Source of the DNA: Pseudomonadota bacterium
GTDB taxonomy: Bacteria > Pseudomonadota > Gammaproteobacteria > Steroidobacterales > Steroidobacteraceae
Assembly: GCA_021808195.1 (NCBI GenBank)
Contig: JAKBCE010000021.1
Coordinates: forward strand, 1-64,000
Reading direction: 5' to 3'
DNA length: 64,000 nucleotides
This document shows positions 36,929 through 46,102 of this stretch, piece after piece. The notes beneath the pieces were generated by a model. That model was not told the DNA's origin. It was given only the letters and a program-made list of their open reading frames with translations, and made no database searches. The position numbers and the translations under genes were made by a program. Position 1 is the stretch's first letter; each line of letters opens with the position of its first letter.

Positions 36929-38596
36929 ATGAGAAGATTCAGTGAGAGTCGGTCAAGCCACGCCCTGCATGGGGCGATCTTGGCTTGCGTCATGATGCTC
37001 GCCGTGAGCGTGCTGATACCGCCGGCGCGAGCGTCGGTTGGACGTACGGCCGGCACTCTGGTGAGCAGGTGTCAGCATCTTGCGGCCGCCGCCAACGAGC
37101 ATTTGCTGATATCCACGGCCCAGTGGCAAGCGGCCGGCCCTCTGCCGGCGAGCGACACGCGCATGATGCCGATGCTCGCCCGGATGAAATTCCCAGCCAA
37201 CTGTCTGGTGCGAGGCGTACTCGATCCGCGTGTCGGGGTGGGCGGCGTGAAGTATGGTCTGGGCTTTGAGTTGCGCATGCCGGCTCACTGGAACGGACGC
37301 TTTCTCTTTCAGGGTGGCGGTGGCCTCGATGGCTTCGTCGCGCCGGCAATCGGCATGATTCAGCCGGGTTACGCGCCGGCGCTCGACCGTGGATTCGCGG
37401 TCATATCGAGCGACGGCGGTCACGAAGGGATGAGCGCGGCCTTCGCTGCGGATCAACAGGCGCGGCTCGACTACGCTTACGCCGGCCTTGGGCCGGTGGC
37501 GAAGCTCGCCAAACGCCTAATCAGACGCTACTACGGCAGGCCCGTGAGTGACTCGTATTTCGCCGGCTGCTCCAACGGGGGTAGGGAGGCGATGATGGTC
37601 GCCGAGCGCGATCCGACGTTATTCAACGGTGTCGTGGCAGGCGATCCGGGCTTTAACTTGGCGCGCGCCGCGATTGCCGAGATGTGGAATGTGAAGCACC
37701 TGGAGGCGGTGGCACCGAAGAATGCGCAGGGTCAGCCGATTCTGAGCGAAGCGTTGACGAGGGCAGATCTGCAACTCGTCTCGCACGCAATCCTCAAGAC
37801 GTGCGACGCGCTGGATGGATTGCGCGACGGCATGGTAAATAATTTCACCGCCTGTCAGAAGCGATTCAAAGTCCAGTCATTGATGTGCAGGACCGGTCAG
37901 CACGCTCACTGTCTGAGCGCCGAGAAGGTCGAAGCGTTGGAGGCGATCTTCGGCGGTCCGCATGACTCCGCCGGCCATCCGCTCTATGCAGGTTGGCCAT
38001 ACGATGCGGGCGTAGATACTGCCGGATGGCGCGTCTGGAAGCTCGGAACTTCGCGTACTGGGCTCCCGAATGCGCTCGATGCGACGCTCGGACTGGCAGC
38101 GATGCGCTATTACTTCATGACGCCGCCGGACCCGGGGGTTACGCCGCAGACATTTGATTTCAACCGGGCTTTGCAGGCCACTGCGCAGATTCGGGCGCTG
38201 AATGATGCAACGGGAACGTTCTTCTCGAGTTTCATCGCTCATGGCGGCAAGCTCATCATCTATCAAGGCCTGAGCGATCCGGTGTTTTCCCCGGACGCGA
38301 TTATCGCCTGGTACCGCAAGCTGATGAGCCAGTACAACCAGCCCCAGCAGTGGGCGCGGCTGTTCCTCGTTCCGGGTATGAACCACTGCTTCGGCGGGCC
38401 GGCGACGGACGAGTTCGATGCGCTGAGTGCGATCGTGCGCTGGACGGAAGCGAACCGGGCGCCGAGGCGGATGGTGGCTCATGGACCGTCATTTCCGGGC
38501 GTTACGCGCCCGCTCTGTCCCTATCCGAAATACGCCCGCTACCGCGGCGGCAATCCGCACAGCGCGAAGAGCTTCGTCTGTGCCAAGAGTTCATGA
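36929..38596 (+). CDS. secreted tannase/feruloyl esterase
   Basis: A 555-residue esterase of the tannase family (PF07519). A signal peptide is at about 1-36. The CS-D-HC signature is complete: Cys214-Ser215 in FAGCSNGGRE, an Asp in GLSDPVFSP, and His-Cys in GMNHCFGG, where the two cysteines join in a disulfide next to the active site. Such enzymes release ferulate, caffeate or gallate from plant esters. GAGGGGG lies 7 bases before the ATG. Together with the TonB receptor downstream and ech-vdh it forms a plausible route from plant cell-wall or chlorogenate-type esters to vanillate. Confidence 0.9.
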   Translation: MRRFSESRSSHALHGAILACVMMLAVSVLIPPARASVGRTAGTLVSRCQHLAAAANEHLLISTAQWQAAGPLPASDTRMMPMLARMKFPANCLVRGVLDPRVGVGGVKYGLGFELRMPAHWNGRFLFQGGGGLDGFVAPAIGMIQPGYAPALDRGFAVISSDGGHEGMSAAFAADQQARLDYAYAGLGPVAKLAKRLIRRYYGRPVSDSYFAGCSNGGREAMMVAERDPTLFNGVVAGDPGFNLARAAIAEMWNVKHLEAVAPKNAQGQPILSEALTRADLQLVSHAILKTCDALDGLRDGMVNNFTACQKRFKVQSLMCRTGQHAHCLSAEKVEALEAIFGGPHDSAGHPLYAGWPYDAGVDTAGWRVWKLGTSRTGLPNALDATLGLAAMRYYFMTPPDPGVTPQTFDFNRALQATAQIRALNDATGTFFSSFIAHGGKLIIYQGLSDPVFSPDAIIAWYRKLMSQYNQPQQWARLFLVPGMNHCFGGPATDEFDALSAIVRWTEANRAPRRMVAHGPSFPGVTRPLCPYPKYARYRGGNPHSAKSFVCAKSS

Positions 38597-38681
38597 CCTC
38601 ACGCAGCGCAGGCCGCAGGGCTTGAGCATCGTGAGGATCACACATGCCTGACAAAAACAGTAACCGGTATGGGGGAACGCT

Positions 38682-41057
38682 ATGAGCAAACGAGAATTCG
38701 AGGTAGTTCAGCACCGCGGTGCGCTACGGCGGCGCCCACAGGTCGATCGAGCCATAGCGCTGACACTCGCCGCAGCAGTGCTGTCAGGCGGAGCAGTGGT
38801 GGCTCACGCGGCGTCCGCAGCGGCTCCACATGGCGCTGCGGGTACAGGCCACACTTCATCGAGAACGCCCGGCGCGGTTGGTGACGGAGTCCTGCACGAC
38901 ATCGTAATTACCGCCGAGCGGCGCCGGGAGAATCTGCAGACCACCGCAATCTCGGCAACTGTATTTGATGCCAAGGATCTGATCCGTAAAGGGGTGGTGT
39001 CGCTTGCTGACCTGCAGAATGCCTCGCCCGCGCTGTCGATCACGGCGGCCGGTCTGACGGCGAATGTCAACATCAGAGGCATAGGGCTCGATAGCGGTTC
39101 GCCGTCGGTGGTCCCGGGTGTCGCCGAATACCGCGATGGCCTCTGGCAGCCGCCGATCACGACCGGCGGATCACTGTATGACATTGCCAGTGTCCAGGTG
39201 CTCAGAGGACCGCAGGGTACATTCGTGGGCTCCAACTCGACTGGCGGGGCGATTTTCATCGATAGTCGCGATCCGGATTTCAACGGCGTGCATGGCTACG
39301 CGCAGTTGCAGATTGCGAATTATTCCGAACAGGCACTGCAAGGCGCGGTCAATCTGCCGATCAGCCCGCACTGGGCGGCGAGAGTGGCGGTGGACATGGA
39401 GCAGCGCGGCAGCTTCTACAAGGACATTGGATCGGCCTCGAGGTTGACGCAAAGTCCACAGCAATTTGGTCACCCGGGTTCCATGGACGAGAAGAACTTC
39501 CGCATCGGAGTGCTGGGCGAGCCGTCTCGCGATCTCAAGGTCCTCCTGAAGGTGGAGGTTGATAATGTGAGCACCGGGGGCTATGCGTGGAAGCCGGTGC
39601 CCGGCACGCAGTACGCGCCGTATGCGAGTTCCGATCCATTTACGCTCAACTACGATCAGAGCACGATCAACGACGAGTTGTCCGTCAGACCGAGTCTGCG
39701 GATCGACTGGAACATCGCCGGTAGTGGCATCGACTTGCGCTCGATTACCGGAGAGCAGTTCATGCGTGTACACAATCTCGAGGATTCGGATGCGACATCA
39801 GTCACGCTGCCGGTCGCCCCGGCGCTGTCTACTGCGCAGGCGATTATCGAGCGGCCGATCACCCAGGAGTTTGACTTGATTTCCCCATCCGGCAGGCGGC
39901 TCAGCTGGGTGGCCGGCGCGTTCTACCTGCACGACATCCGCGAGATCGAACTCGATATCAAGAGCCAGGCCGTGCCCGCGAACGTGTTGCCGAATTTCAC
40001 GCAGATCCTGCAATCCGTGGCGGCATTCGGGCAAGTGAGCTACAAGCTGACGCCGCGGTTGCAGATTCAGGCTGGGTTGCGCTACACGCGCGACTGGAAT
40101 GAGGTGGGGGCCGGCGGTCACGTGACGATCGATTTGGGAATTCCCGGCGTGCCGCCGATCTACGTCAATCAAGCCGGGATTGAGACCGATTCTGCAACCA
40201 CCGGCAAGGTGGCGCTCAACTGGACAGTGAGCAAGGAGAACTATCTATACGCGTTCGTCGCCAAGGGCTTCAAGGCCGGAGGATTCAATCCTGCGACAGC
40301 GAATGGACCGCAGTCGAATTTCTCGCCCGAAACCGTCTGGGACTACGAGATTGGCTGGAAGGGTCAGTACTTCGACGGCCATCTCGCAACGAGCCTGGAT
40401 GGGTTCTGGGACGACTACAACAACCTGCAGGTCAATGCATTCATCCCCTCGACAGGGCAGACGTCGTTGCTGAATACGGGTAAATCGACCATCAAGGGCG
40501 GGGAAGCGGAGCTGCACGGACGGTTCGGCGCGCTCAGCCTCGACATGGGCGCAGGCTACGTCAATTCTCAGCTGGGTGCGATCCAGCTGGTCAATACAGA
40601 AGCGCTGCCGCCCGGTGTCACGGCACAGGATCTGCCGCAGTGCAGCTCTGCGGCGGTGACGGCGGGATGCTTCGATTACTTGCCCTACACGGTCAATCTT
40701 TCCGGAAGCCAGAATCCGTACTCCCCAGAGTGGACATTCAATGCTGGTGTCCAATATGCGCTACCCGTTGGCAATTCCGGGACGCTGACCCCGCGCATCA
40801 ATTACTCCTACATCGGTTCGCAGTGGACGACGCTGTTCGAGAAGCCGGTGACGGACTATCTGCCGTCCTACGGTTTGTGGAACGCAAGTGTGACCTATGC
40901 GATTGGCCGGTGGACGATTCAGGCTTATGGGCTGAATCTGGCCGACAAAGTTTATGTTTCGGGCCAGGCGGCAGCCGGTACCAATCCGGATAACGAGTTC
41001 TTCGGAAATCCGCGCCAGTTCGGTATACGCATCACGCGCAGCTTCGGCGCGGAATGA
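38682..41057 (+). CDS. TonB-dependent receptor
   Basis: A 791-residue outer-membrane receptor. After an unusually long, basic N terminus and a hydrophobic signal (about 22-45) comes a TonB box, DIVITA (73-78). The plug domain follows (VNIRGIG, VQVLRGPQGTFVGSNSTGGAI) and then a 22-strand-type barrel ending FGIRITRSFGAE. It resembles the large family of iron or substrate receptors abundant in sphingomonads and xanthomonads. It is 85 bases after the feruloyl esterase gene, so aromatic ester or oligomer uptake is the best guess; iron-siderophore uptake is the alternative. Confidence 0.9.
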   Translation: MSKREFEVVQHRGALRRRPQVDRAIALTLAAAVLSGGAVVAHAASAAAPHGAAGTGHTSSRTPGAVGDGVLHDIVITAERRRENLQTTAISATVFDAKDLIRKGVVSLADLQNASPALSITAAGLTANVNIRGIGLDSGSPSVVPGVAEYRDGLWQPPITTGGSLYDIASVQVLRGPQGTFVGSNSTGGAIFIDSRDPDFNGVHGYAQLQIANYSEQALQGAVNLPISPHWAARVAVDMEQRGSFYKDIGSASRLTQSPQQFGHPGSMDEKNFRIGVLGEPSRDLKVLLKVEVDNVSTGGYAWKPVPGTQYAPYASSDPFTLNYDQSTINDELSVRPSLRIDWNIAGSGIDLRSITGEQFMRVHNLEDSDATSVTLPVAPALSTAQAIIERPITQEFDLISPSGRRLSWVAGAFYLHDIREIELDIKSQAVPANVLPNFTQILQSVAAFGQVSYKLTPRLQIQAGLRYTRDWNEVGAGGHVTIDLGIPGVPPIYVNQAGIETDSATTGKVALNWTVSKENYLYAFVAKGFKAGGFNPATANGPQSNFSPETVWDYEIGWKGQYFDGHLATSLDGFWDDYNNLQVNAFIPSTGQTSLLNTGKSTIKGGEAELHGRFGALSLDMGAGYVNSQLGAIQLVNTEALPPGVTAQDLPQCSSAAVTAGCFDYLPYTVNLSGSQNPYSPEWTFNAGVQYALPVGNSGTLTPRINYSYIGSQWTTLFEKPVTDYLPSYGLWNASVTYAIGRWTIQAYGLNLADKVYVSGQAAAGTNPDNEFFGNPRQFGIRITRSFGAE

Positions 41058-41070
41058 GATGGACAGCGTC

Positions 41071-41100
41071 CCCTGCGGCGCCCTGACGGGCGCCGCAGGG
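41071..41100 (+). terminator. intrinsic-type hairpin after the TonB receptor gene
   Basis: CCCTGCGGCGCCC and GGGCGCCGCAGGG form a perfect 13-bp stem with a TGAC loop, 13 bases after the stop codon. Only two T residues follow, so termination may depend on the stem or on Rho. Confidence 0.65.
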
Positions 41101-41882
41101 TTGGCGAGCGGGGAGTGCGCCCGCGTGCTGATCGATATTCCTGAGGCATACGATCAATTCGACCGGCACCCGGCGTCGGTTCGTGGGCAACTTGTTGCGC
41201 GCCGCCTCTGGCAATGACTTGATGGGTGCCGCTGTCGAGTCGCGAAAGACGCATCGAAGCATTTTGCCGCTGGCAGCGTGAGGCCGGTAACCATCGGCAA
41301 AAAAACTGCAGTTCGCTTCGGCGGCTGTGAGCGCGCCCTGGACGTCGCTTGATGGCGGCGTCGCGGCTTCGGCACCAGCAGGGTGATAGGGTGAGTACTG
41401 CGCACCGCACATCGGTGCTCTCGGGCCTCAGTGTTGAGGCCACGTACGAGAATTTCCTGAATCAAAGAGAAATTCGGCGCGGAGCATCCTGCTCGCCGGC
41501 GCGCCGGGAGCTGCGGTGGGTTGCGGCCAGGGACGTTCCGGATGCAGCGCCCGCTGTGCTTTGCAGAGGCCGATATCTGCTTAAAACGTGCGCTCTGAGC
41601 AGGCACTTGTCGAACCGAAGGTCGGTCTTCTCCGGCAGCGTCGCATGAGAGAGTGGAACGATGCGGCCCATTGGCATACGGGCGCTACAAGCGGCGTGGG
41701 TTGATACACGAGAATGGTATCTGGGTTGACTGCAGCGGTGCTGCCGGTCGAGCGATCCAGGCAGCGTCTCGGTCCCGCCCCCATTGAGCCCTCAAGAGCG
41801 ACTGGGACTCTCGGTGCGCGGTGCAGTTGATCGGATTCGGCCTCTGTGCCGGGGTCCCGGCCGCACGGCGCCCGGGGGAAGA
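41101..41882. other. long region without intact genes
   Basis: About 780 bases between two strong hairpins. Open frames are present but short and of odd composition. A possible remnant of an acyl-CoA ligase is listed separately; nothing else is recognised. Confidence 0.4.
41239..41385 (-). pseudogene. possible remnant of an acyl-CoA (feruloyl-CoA?) synthetase
   Basis: In one - strand frame, YHPAGAEAATPPSSD (near 41340-41385) is followed about 30 residues later by AASGKMLRCVFRD (41239-41277). The first resembles the HPAVAEAAVVGVPD segment and the second the A10 motif T(A)SGKxLRRxLRD of AMP-forming acyl-CoA ligases, in the right order but some 50 residues too close and followed by unrelated residues. 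If real, it is a scar left by internal deletion. The match is short and chance cannot be excluded. Confidence 0.25.
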
Positions 41883-41925
41883 TCCCGGTGGCGCAGCCGC
41901 AAACTGTGCGGCTGCGCCACCGGGA
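41883..41925 (-). terminator. perfect 19-bp hairpin after the sortilin-like gene
   Basis: The two arms, 41883-41901 and 41907-41925, pair over 19 bp without a mismatch around a 5-base loop (AACTG). It begins 11 bases downstream of the stop codon of the gene at 41937 (read on the - strand) and is followed on that strand by GATCTTCC. This is the strongest terminator-like structure in the window. Confidence 0.8.
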
Positions 41926-41936
41926 GCGAGGATCGA

Positions 41937-44900
41937 TCAGGACCCACTCGGCGGCAATGCCGGCGGGTTGTTCAAATTGACCGGCGTGCCGGTCGGCAGC
42001 GTGCTGACCCCTGCGGCGTAGGCTGCGCTGTTCCAGTGCTTCACCTGACTCAGCACCGAGCCGTTGTAGCGAGTCAGCAGTTGCTCGACTCGCGCGCGAT
42101 CGGTGCGGATCAACGTGAGCAGCTGGGCACGCGGCGGCTCGCCCCACAGACCTGCGCTCAACCCGTAGAGTGTCTCGATGCGCCGGTGCAGGTGCGAGAA
42201 GTGACGCAGGAAATCCTCCTCCGCGTTGTGCTGCGTATGTGAGTTCCACAGCACGTTCTGATAAGCGCTGAGCGTCTTCTCGAGCTGCTTGCCCTGCTTC
42301 AGCAGTGCCGCGTGCTGCTCGGCCCAGGTCGGATCGCTCTTGCCCCGGGTGAGCACCGCGGCGAGCGCTGTACGCATGGCCGATACATGGTTCAGCAGTC
42401 GATTCACCGCAGACAGCTCGGCGCGCGCGGCGAGGCCCGCCCGCGCATCGGCTCGGTCCGTGGCCAGACTGACCTGATACCGCGGATCGGATTCGACCTT
42501 GAGCGTCACGTGCTGCATGGTGGTACCGGCGTGCAGAGTGGCCGTGTACTGTCCAGGCAGAGCGGCTGGACCAAATCCGCCGCCATGCCCCGCCCGGCCG
42601 AGCGGTGGGTCGAGTTTAGCCGGCCCTTTGTAGCTCAGGTTCCACACGACGGCATTGAATCCTGCCTTGCCCGGTCCATGCAGGGTCGTCACCAAAGTGC
42701 CGGCTGCATCACGAACGGTGATGCGTACTGGACCATGGTGGGCCGCCTTCTCAGCAGGCGTGGGTTTCAACGCCTTACTCAGGTGGTAGCTGATCACAGC
42801 TCCGGTGGGAGCATTCGGTGCGAGAAACGCGCTCGGTCCCACCCCGTTGGTATGCGTCCGGTACAGCAGCACCCCTGGGGAGGCGCTGAACGCATGGAAC
42901 GGTGCGTTCGCGAGGGCAGTGTCGTACTGCTCGAGGGGCCGCAGATTATCGAGTACCCAGATGCCGCGGCCGTGCGTGGCGAGCAGCAGGCCGCGATGAT
43001 CCGGTGCGAAGGTCAGATCCCACACGGACAGGCCGTGCGGCAAATTGGCATGCAGCGGCTGCCAGTGTCCGCCGTCATCGAACGACACGTACAGACCGGC
43101 CGAGATCGTGCCGGCAAACAGCAGTCCGGCGTGATTGGGGTCCTCGGCGACCACCTCCACGCTGCTGTTGGGCAGACCGGAGTTGATGCGCGTCCAGTGC
43201 CTGCCGTAGTCGGTCGTGCGATACACGTACGGCGCATCGTTGCCGATCTCGTGTCCGTCAAACGCCGCATAGGCAGTTCCTGCCGAGAACGGCGAGGGCT
43301 CGACATGGTACACGCGCGCCCACTGCGGGGCTCCTGGCGGAGTCACTTTGCTCCAGTGCGCGCCGGCATCGCGGCTGACCCAGACCCAGCCGTCATCCGT
43401 CCCGACCCAGATGACCTTCGGGTCGGTGGGCGCCAGGGCCAGCGACTGGATGGTGTCGTAGGTTTCCGCGCCGCTCATGTCGTGCTGAAGGGGCCCGCCG
43501 CTCGGCTGTTGCTTGGATTTGACGTTGCGCGTCAGATCGGGGCTGATCACGGTCCAGTGTTTGCCACCGTCGGTGCTGTGAAACACAACATCGGCGGCGG
43601 TGTAGACGTCCATGGGATGGCGCGGTGAGACCGCCACCGGCGTAGTCCAGTCGAAGCGGTACTTCTGGGCGTAGGGAGGCTTGCCCGAGAGCAGCAGGCC
43701 GGCCAGTACGTCGCGCAGGTAGGGGTTGATCTCACGCTTGCGCCCGGTGGCGCGGTTCAGCACCGTGGCGAACCCGTCGTCGGTGGTTGAATAGATGATC
43801 GAGGCGTTGCTCGGGGCTGGCACGACGTACTGCCCGTCACCCCCGGAGACGTCGAACCCGTCCTGCGCACCGGTGACCCCGCCGCGGTCGTAATCGCTGC
43901 TCGCTCCGCACCAGGCGTCGTTGTCCTGCAGCCCCCCGCATACCAGATAAGGCCAGGGATGGTCCGTGGCGCTCGCGGCCACTTGGTAGAACTGCTCGAT
44001 GGGCAGATTGTCGAGATGCCGCCAGTGCTTGCCGGCATCGAGCGACAGATACACCCCGCCGTCGTTGCCCTGGATGATGCGGTCGGGGTTGTGCGGATCA
44101 ATCCAGATGGTGTGGTGATCGACGTGCACGCCCTTATCCGCGTAGAACACCTGTTTTCCGCCGTCTTTGCTCTCCATCATCTTCATCGACAGGAGGAACA
44201 GGCGTTGCGGGTTGTTCGGCATCACTGCGAGCTGCGTAAAGTAGAAGGGCCGCACGTCGCTGTTGTGATTGTCGCTGACCTTGCTCCAGTGGCTGCCGAG
44301 GTCATGTGAGACCCACAGCACGCCGCCTTTGGCCTGCAGCACCGCGTACACCGTGCGCGGTTGGCTGGGGGCGAAGGCGACCGCACTGCGGCCGATGCCG
44401 CTCGCCGGCAGTCCATGGGTGAGCTTCTTCCAGTGCAGGCCGCCGTCGGTGGAGCGGTACAGGCCGCCGCTCTTGCCGCCGCTGGTGAGCATCCAGGCGC
44501 GCCGCTGCAGCGGCCACATGCCGGCGATCAGTACCTTCGGGTTGCCCGGCTCGAACGCGAGGGTGCTGCATCCGGTGTGATCGTTCAGATACAGCACGCG
44601 GCGCCAATGCGCGCCGTCGTCGGTGCTCATGTAGATACCGCGCTGTGGGCCGCGCTTCCAGAGATTGCCCTCGGCACAGGCAAACACCGTCTGGGTGTTC
44701 TGGGGATCGACTGCAATGGCGGCGATTTGTCCGGCTCTGTGCAGTCCCTTGTCGACCCAGGTTGCCCCGCCGTCCGGGCTGAAGTAGACCCCGTCGCCGT
44801 CGAGCACGTCGTTGCGCGGGTTGGCCTCACCGGTGCCCACCCATAGCCAGTTGGGGTTACCACCAGCGAGCGCGAGCGAGCCGATGGACTGGGTCGGCTC

Positions 44901-45164
44901 GTGGGTGAATATCGCCTTCCAGCTCATGCCCCCATCCTGGGTCTTCCAGACCCCGCCGCCGGCGGTGCCGACGTAGTAAAGAGCAGGATTGCCGGCCACG
45001 CCGAGCACGCTGGTGACGCGTCCGCCCGCCACGGCCGGGCCCAGATCACGGAACTTCAGACCCTGGAACGGGCCTGCCTGCTTGGGCGCAGCTGCGGGGG
45101 CTGCGAAGGCTGCCAGGCTCGTGCCGAGGAGCGCGGCGGTCGCCAATGCCAGAATCGGGCGCAT
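41937..45164 (-). CDS. secreted sortilin/BNR-repeat beta-propeller protein
   Basis: A 1,075-residue exported protein with a signal peptide at about 1-22 (MRPILALATAALLGTSLAAFA). Many Asp-box repeats of the form S.DGG..W follow (KTQDGGMSWKAIF, FSPDGGATW, STDGGLHWKKL, STDGGKHWTVI), building two propeller modules over about residues 30-720 as in VPS10/sortilin-type and BNR glycosidase-like proteins. A beta-sandwich region (ITVRDAAGTLVTTLHGPGKAG) and a helical C terminus come after. Annotated relatives are called glycosyl hydrolases, but no catalytic residues can be assigned. GGAG lies before the ATG at 45164. Confidence 0.85.
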   Translation of the reverse strand: MRPILALATAALLGTSLAAFAAPAAAPKQAGPFQGLKFRDLGPAVAGGRVTSVLGVAGNPALYYVGTAGGGVWKTQDGGMSWKAIFTHEPTQSIGSLALAGGNPNWLWVGTGEANPRNDVLDGDGVYFSPDGGATWVDKGLHRAGQIAAIAVDPQNTQTVFACAEGNLWKRGPQRGIYMSTDDGAHWRRVLYLNDHTGCSTLAFEPGNPKVLIAGMWPLQRRAWMLTSGGKSGGLYRSTDGGLHWKKLTHGLPASGIGRSAVAFAPSQPRTVYAVLQAKGGVLWVSHDLGSHWSKVSDNHNSDVRPFYFTQLAVMPNNPQRLFLLSMKMMESKDGGKQVFYADKGVHVDHHTIWIDPHNPDRIIQGNDGGVYLSLDAGKHWRHLDNLPIEQFYQVAASATDHPWPYLVCGGLQDNDAWCGASSDYDRGGVTGAQDGFDVSGGDGQYVVPAPSNASIIYSTTDDGFATVLNRATGRKREINPYLRDVLAGLLLSGKPPYAQKYRFDWTTPVAVSPRHPMDVYTAADVVFHSTDGGKHWTVISPDLTRNVKSKQQPSGGPLQHDMSGAETYDTIQSLALAPTDPKVIWVGTDDGWVWVSRDAGAHWSKVTPPGAPQWARVYHVEPSPFSAGTAYAAFDGHEIGNDAPYVYRTTDYGRHWTRINSGLPNSSVEVVAEDPNHAGLLFAGTISAGLYVSFDDGGHWQPLHANLPHGLSVWDLTFAPDHRGLLLATHGRGIWVLDNLRPLEQYDTALANAPFHAFSASPGVLLYRTHTNGVGPSAFLAPNAPTGAVISYHLSKALKPTPAEKAAHHGPVRITVRDAAGTLVTTLHGPGKAGFNAVVWNLSYKGPAKLDPPLGRAGHGGGFGPAALPGQYTATLHAGTTMQHVTLKVESDPRYQVSLATDRADARAGLAARAELSAVNRLLNHVSAMRTALAAVLTRGKSDPTWAEQHAALLKQGKQLEKTLSAYQNVLWNSHTQHNAEEDFLRHFSHLHRRIETLYGLSAGLWGEPPRAQLLTLIRTDRARVEQLLTRYNGSVLSQVKHWNSAAYAAGVSTLPTGTPVNLNNPPALPPSGS

Positions 45165-45365
45165 TGCAGATCTCCAAAAAAGTGATCGGTCTGGGACCGA
45201 CACGGTAACGATTTGTTCAGGCCGTCGGGCGCTCATTTGGCACGGTCCGTCGCCTCAGGAACTCCGCTGCACGCAAAGTCGCGCGGCCGGCTATCATCGC
45301 GCGGGCACGGTCGTTGCGGCCGAGGAGCCGAGGCCGAAACGGCAAAGACACAGCAGGTGCACACC

Positions 45366-45779
45366 ATGAATCGATTGATCAGGCATCTCGGTTGGATCGT
45401 GCTGCTCGGGGGTGCGATCGGATTGGCGGCGGCCGCCACCGTGCACGTGCGCCTCAGCGGCGCGCAGGAGGTGCCGGCGATTCACAGCACCGCGCGGGGC
45501 GAGGGGATCATCACCGTGCTGCCAAACCATGATCTGCGCGCCGAGGTCATCGTCCACGGCATCAATCCGACCATGGTGCACATCCATGAGGGAGCGGCCG
45601 GTCACAATGGACCGCCCATCATCTGGCTGAAGCAGGCCGGAGCGCATCGCTGGCGAGTGCCGCCCGGAACGAAGCTCACCGCGGCCGAATACCAGGCGTT
45701 CCGCGCCGGAAAGCTGTACTTCAACGTACACAGCAAACGCGATCCGGCCGGTGAACTGCGCGGACAGATCAAGCCGTAA
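45366..45779 (+). CDS. CHRD-domain exported protein
   Basis: A 137-residue protein with a signal peptide (about 1-24) and one CHRD domain, the module first seen in chordin. Landmarks are VRLSGAQEVPA, TMVHIHEGAAGHNGP and YFNVHSKRDPAGELRGQI. Bacterial CHRD proteins are periplasmic or surface proteins of unknown role; the conserved His residues suggest metal or ligand binding. It is divergent from the sortilin-like gene and stands alone. Confidence 0.88.
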   Translation: MNRLIRHLGWIVLLGGAIGLAAAATVHVRLSGAQEVPAIHSTARGEGIITVLPNHDLRAEVIVHGINPTMVHIHEGAAGHNGPPIIWLKQAGAHRWRVPPGTKLTAAEYQAFRAGKLYFNVHSKRDPAGELRGQIKP

Positions 45780-46102
45780 CACGGCCGGATGCCCGTTGCG
45801 CACAGCGAGTTCCCGCGGCGGATCGAGGGTGAAGGCGGTGGGATTGGGGCGCTGAGGGGCCCCTCTGATGGCATGAGCATCACCGGCCGTGCGGGGTCGG
45901 TGCGCGGGCCGTCGCGTATGCCGGATCGCCAGTGTGATCAGTGGCGGGCACTATTGCAGGCCGGCGGCCGGATTGCACGGTGTGCGGAATGCAATGAATT
46001 GAATTTATTGATTTAATTTGCCCCGGGACGGTGAAGCGACGGGATCTGTGGACCTTGCTGCCGTTCTCATCCGTCATTTCCGATATGACTTATGCTTTTT
46101 AG
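45780..46102. other. intergenic region with AT-rich patch
   Basis: About 320 bases. A 12-base palindrome GAGGGGCCCCTC lies near 45855-45866. A markedly AT-rich stretch at 45988-46018 is the likely promoter zone for the cyclase at 46103; no clear -35/-10 pair was identified. Confidence 0.35.

Noticed and set aside
42312..43628. 438-codon frame antisense to the sortilin-like gene
   Set aside because: No domain, unusual composition, and fully inside a recognised gene.
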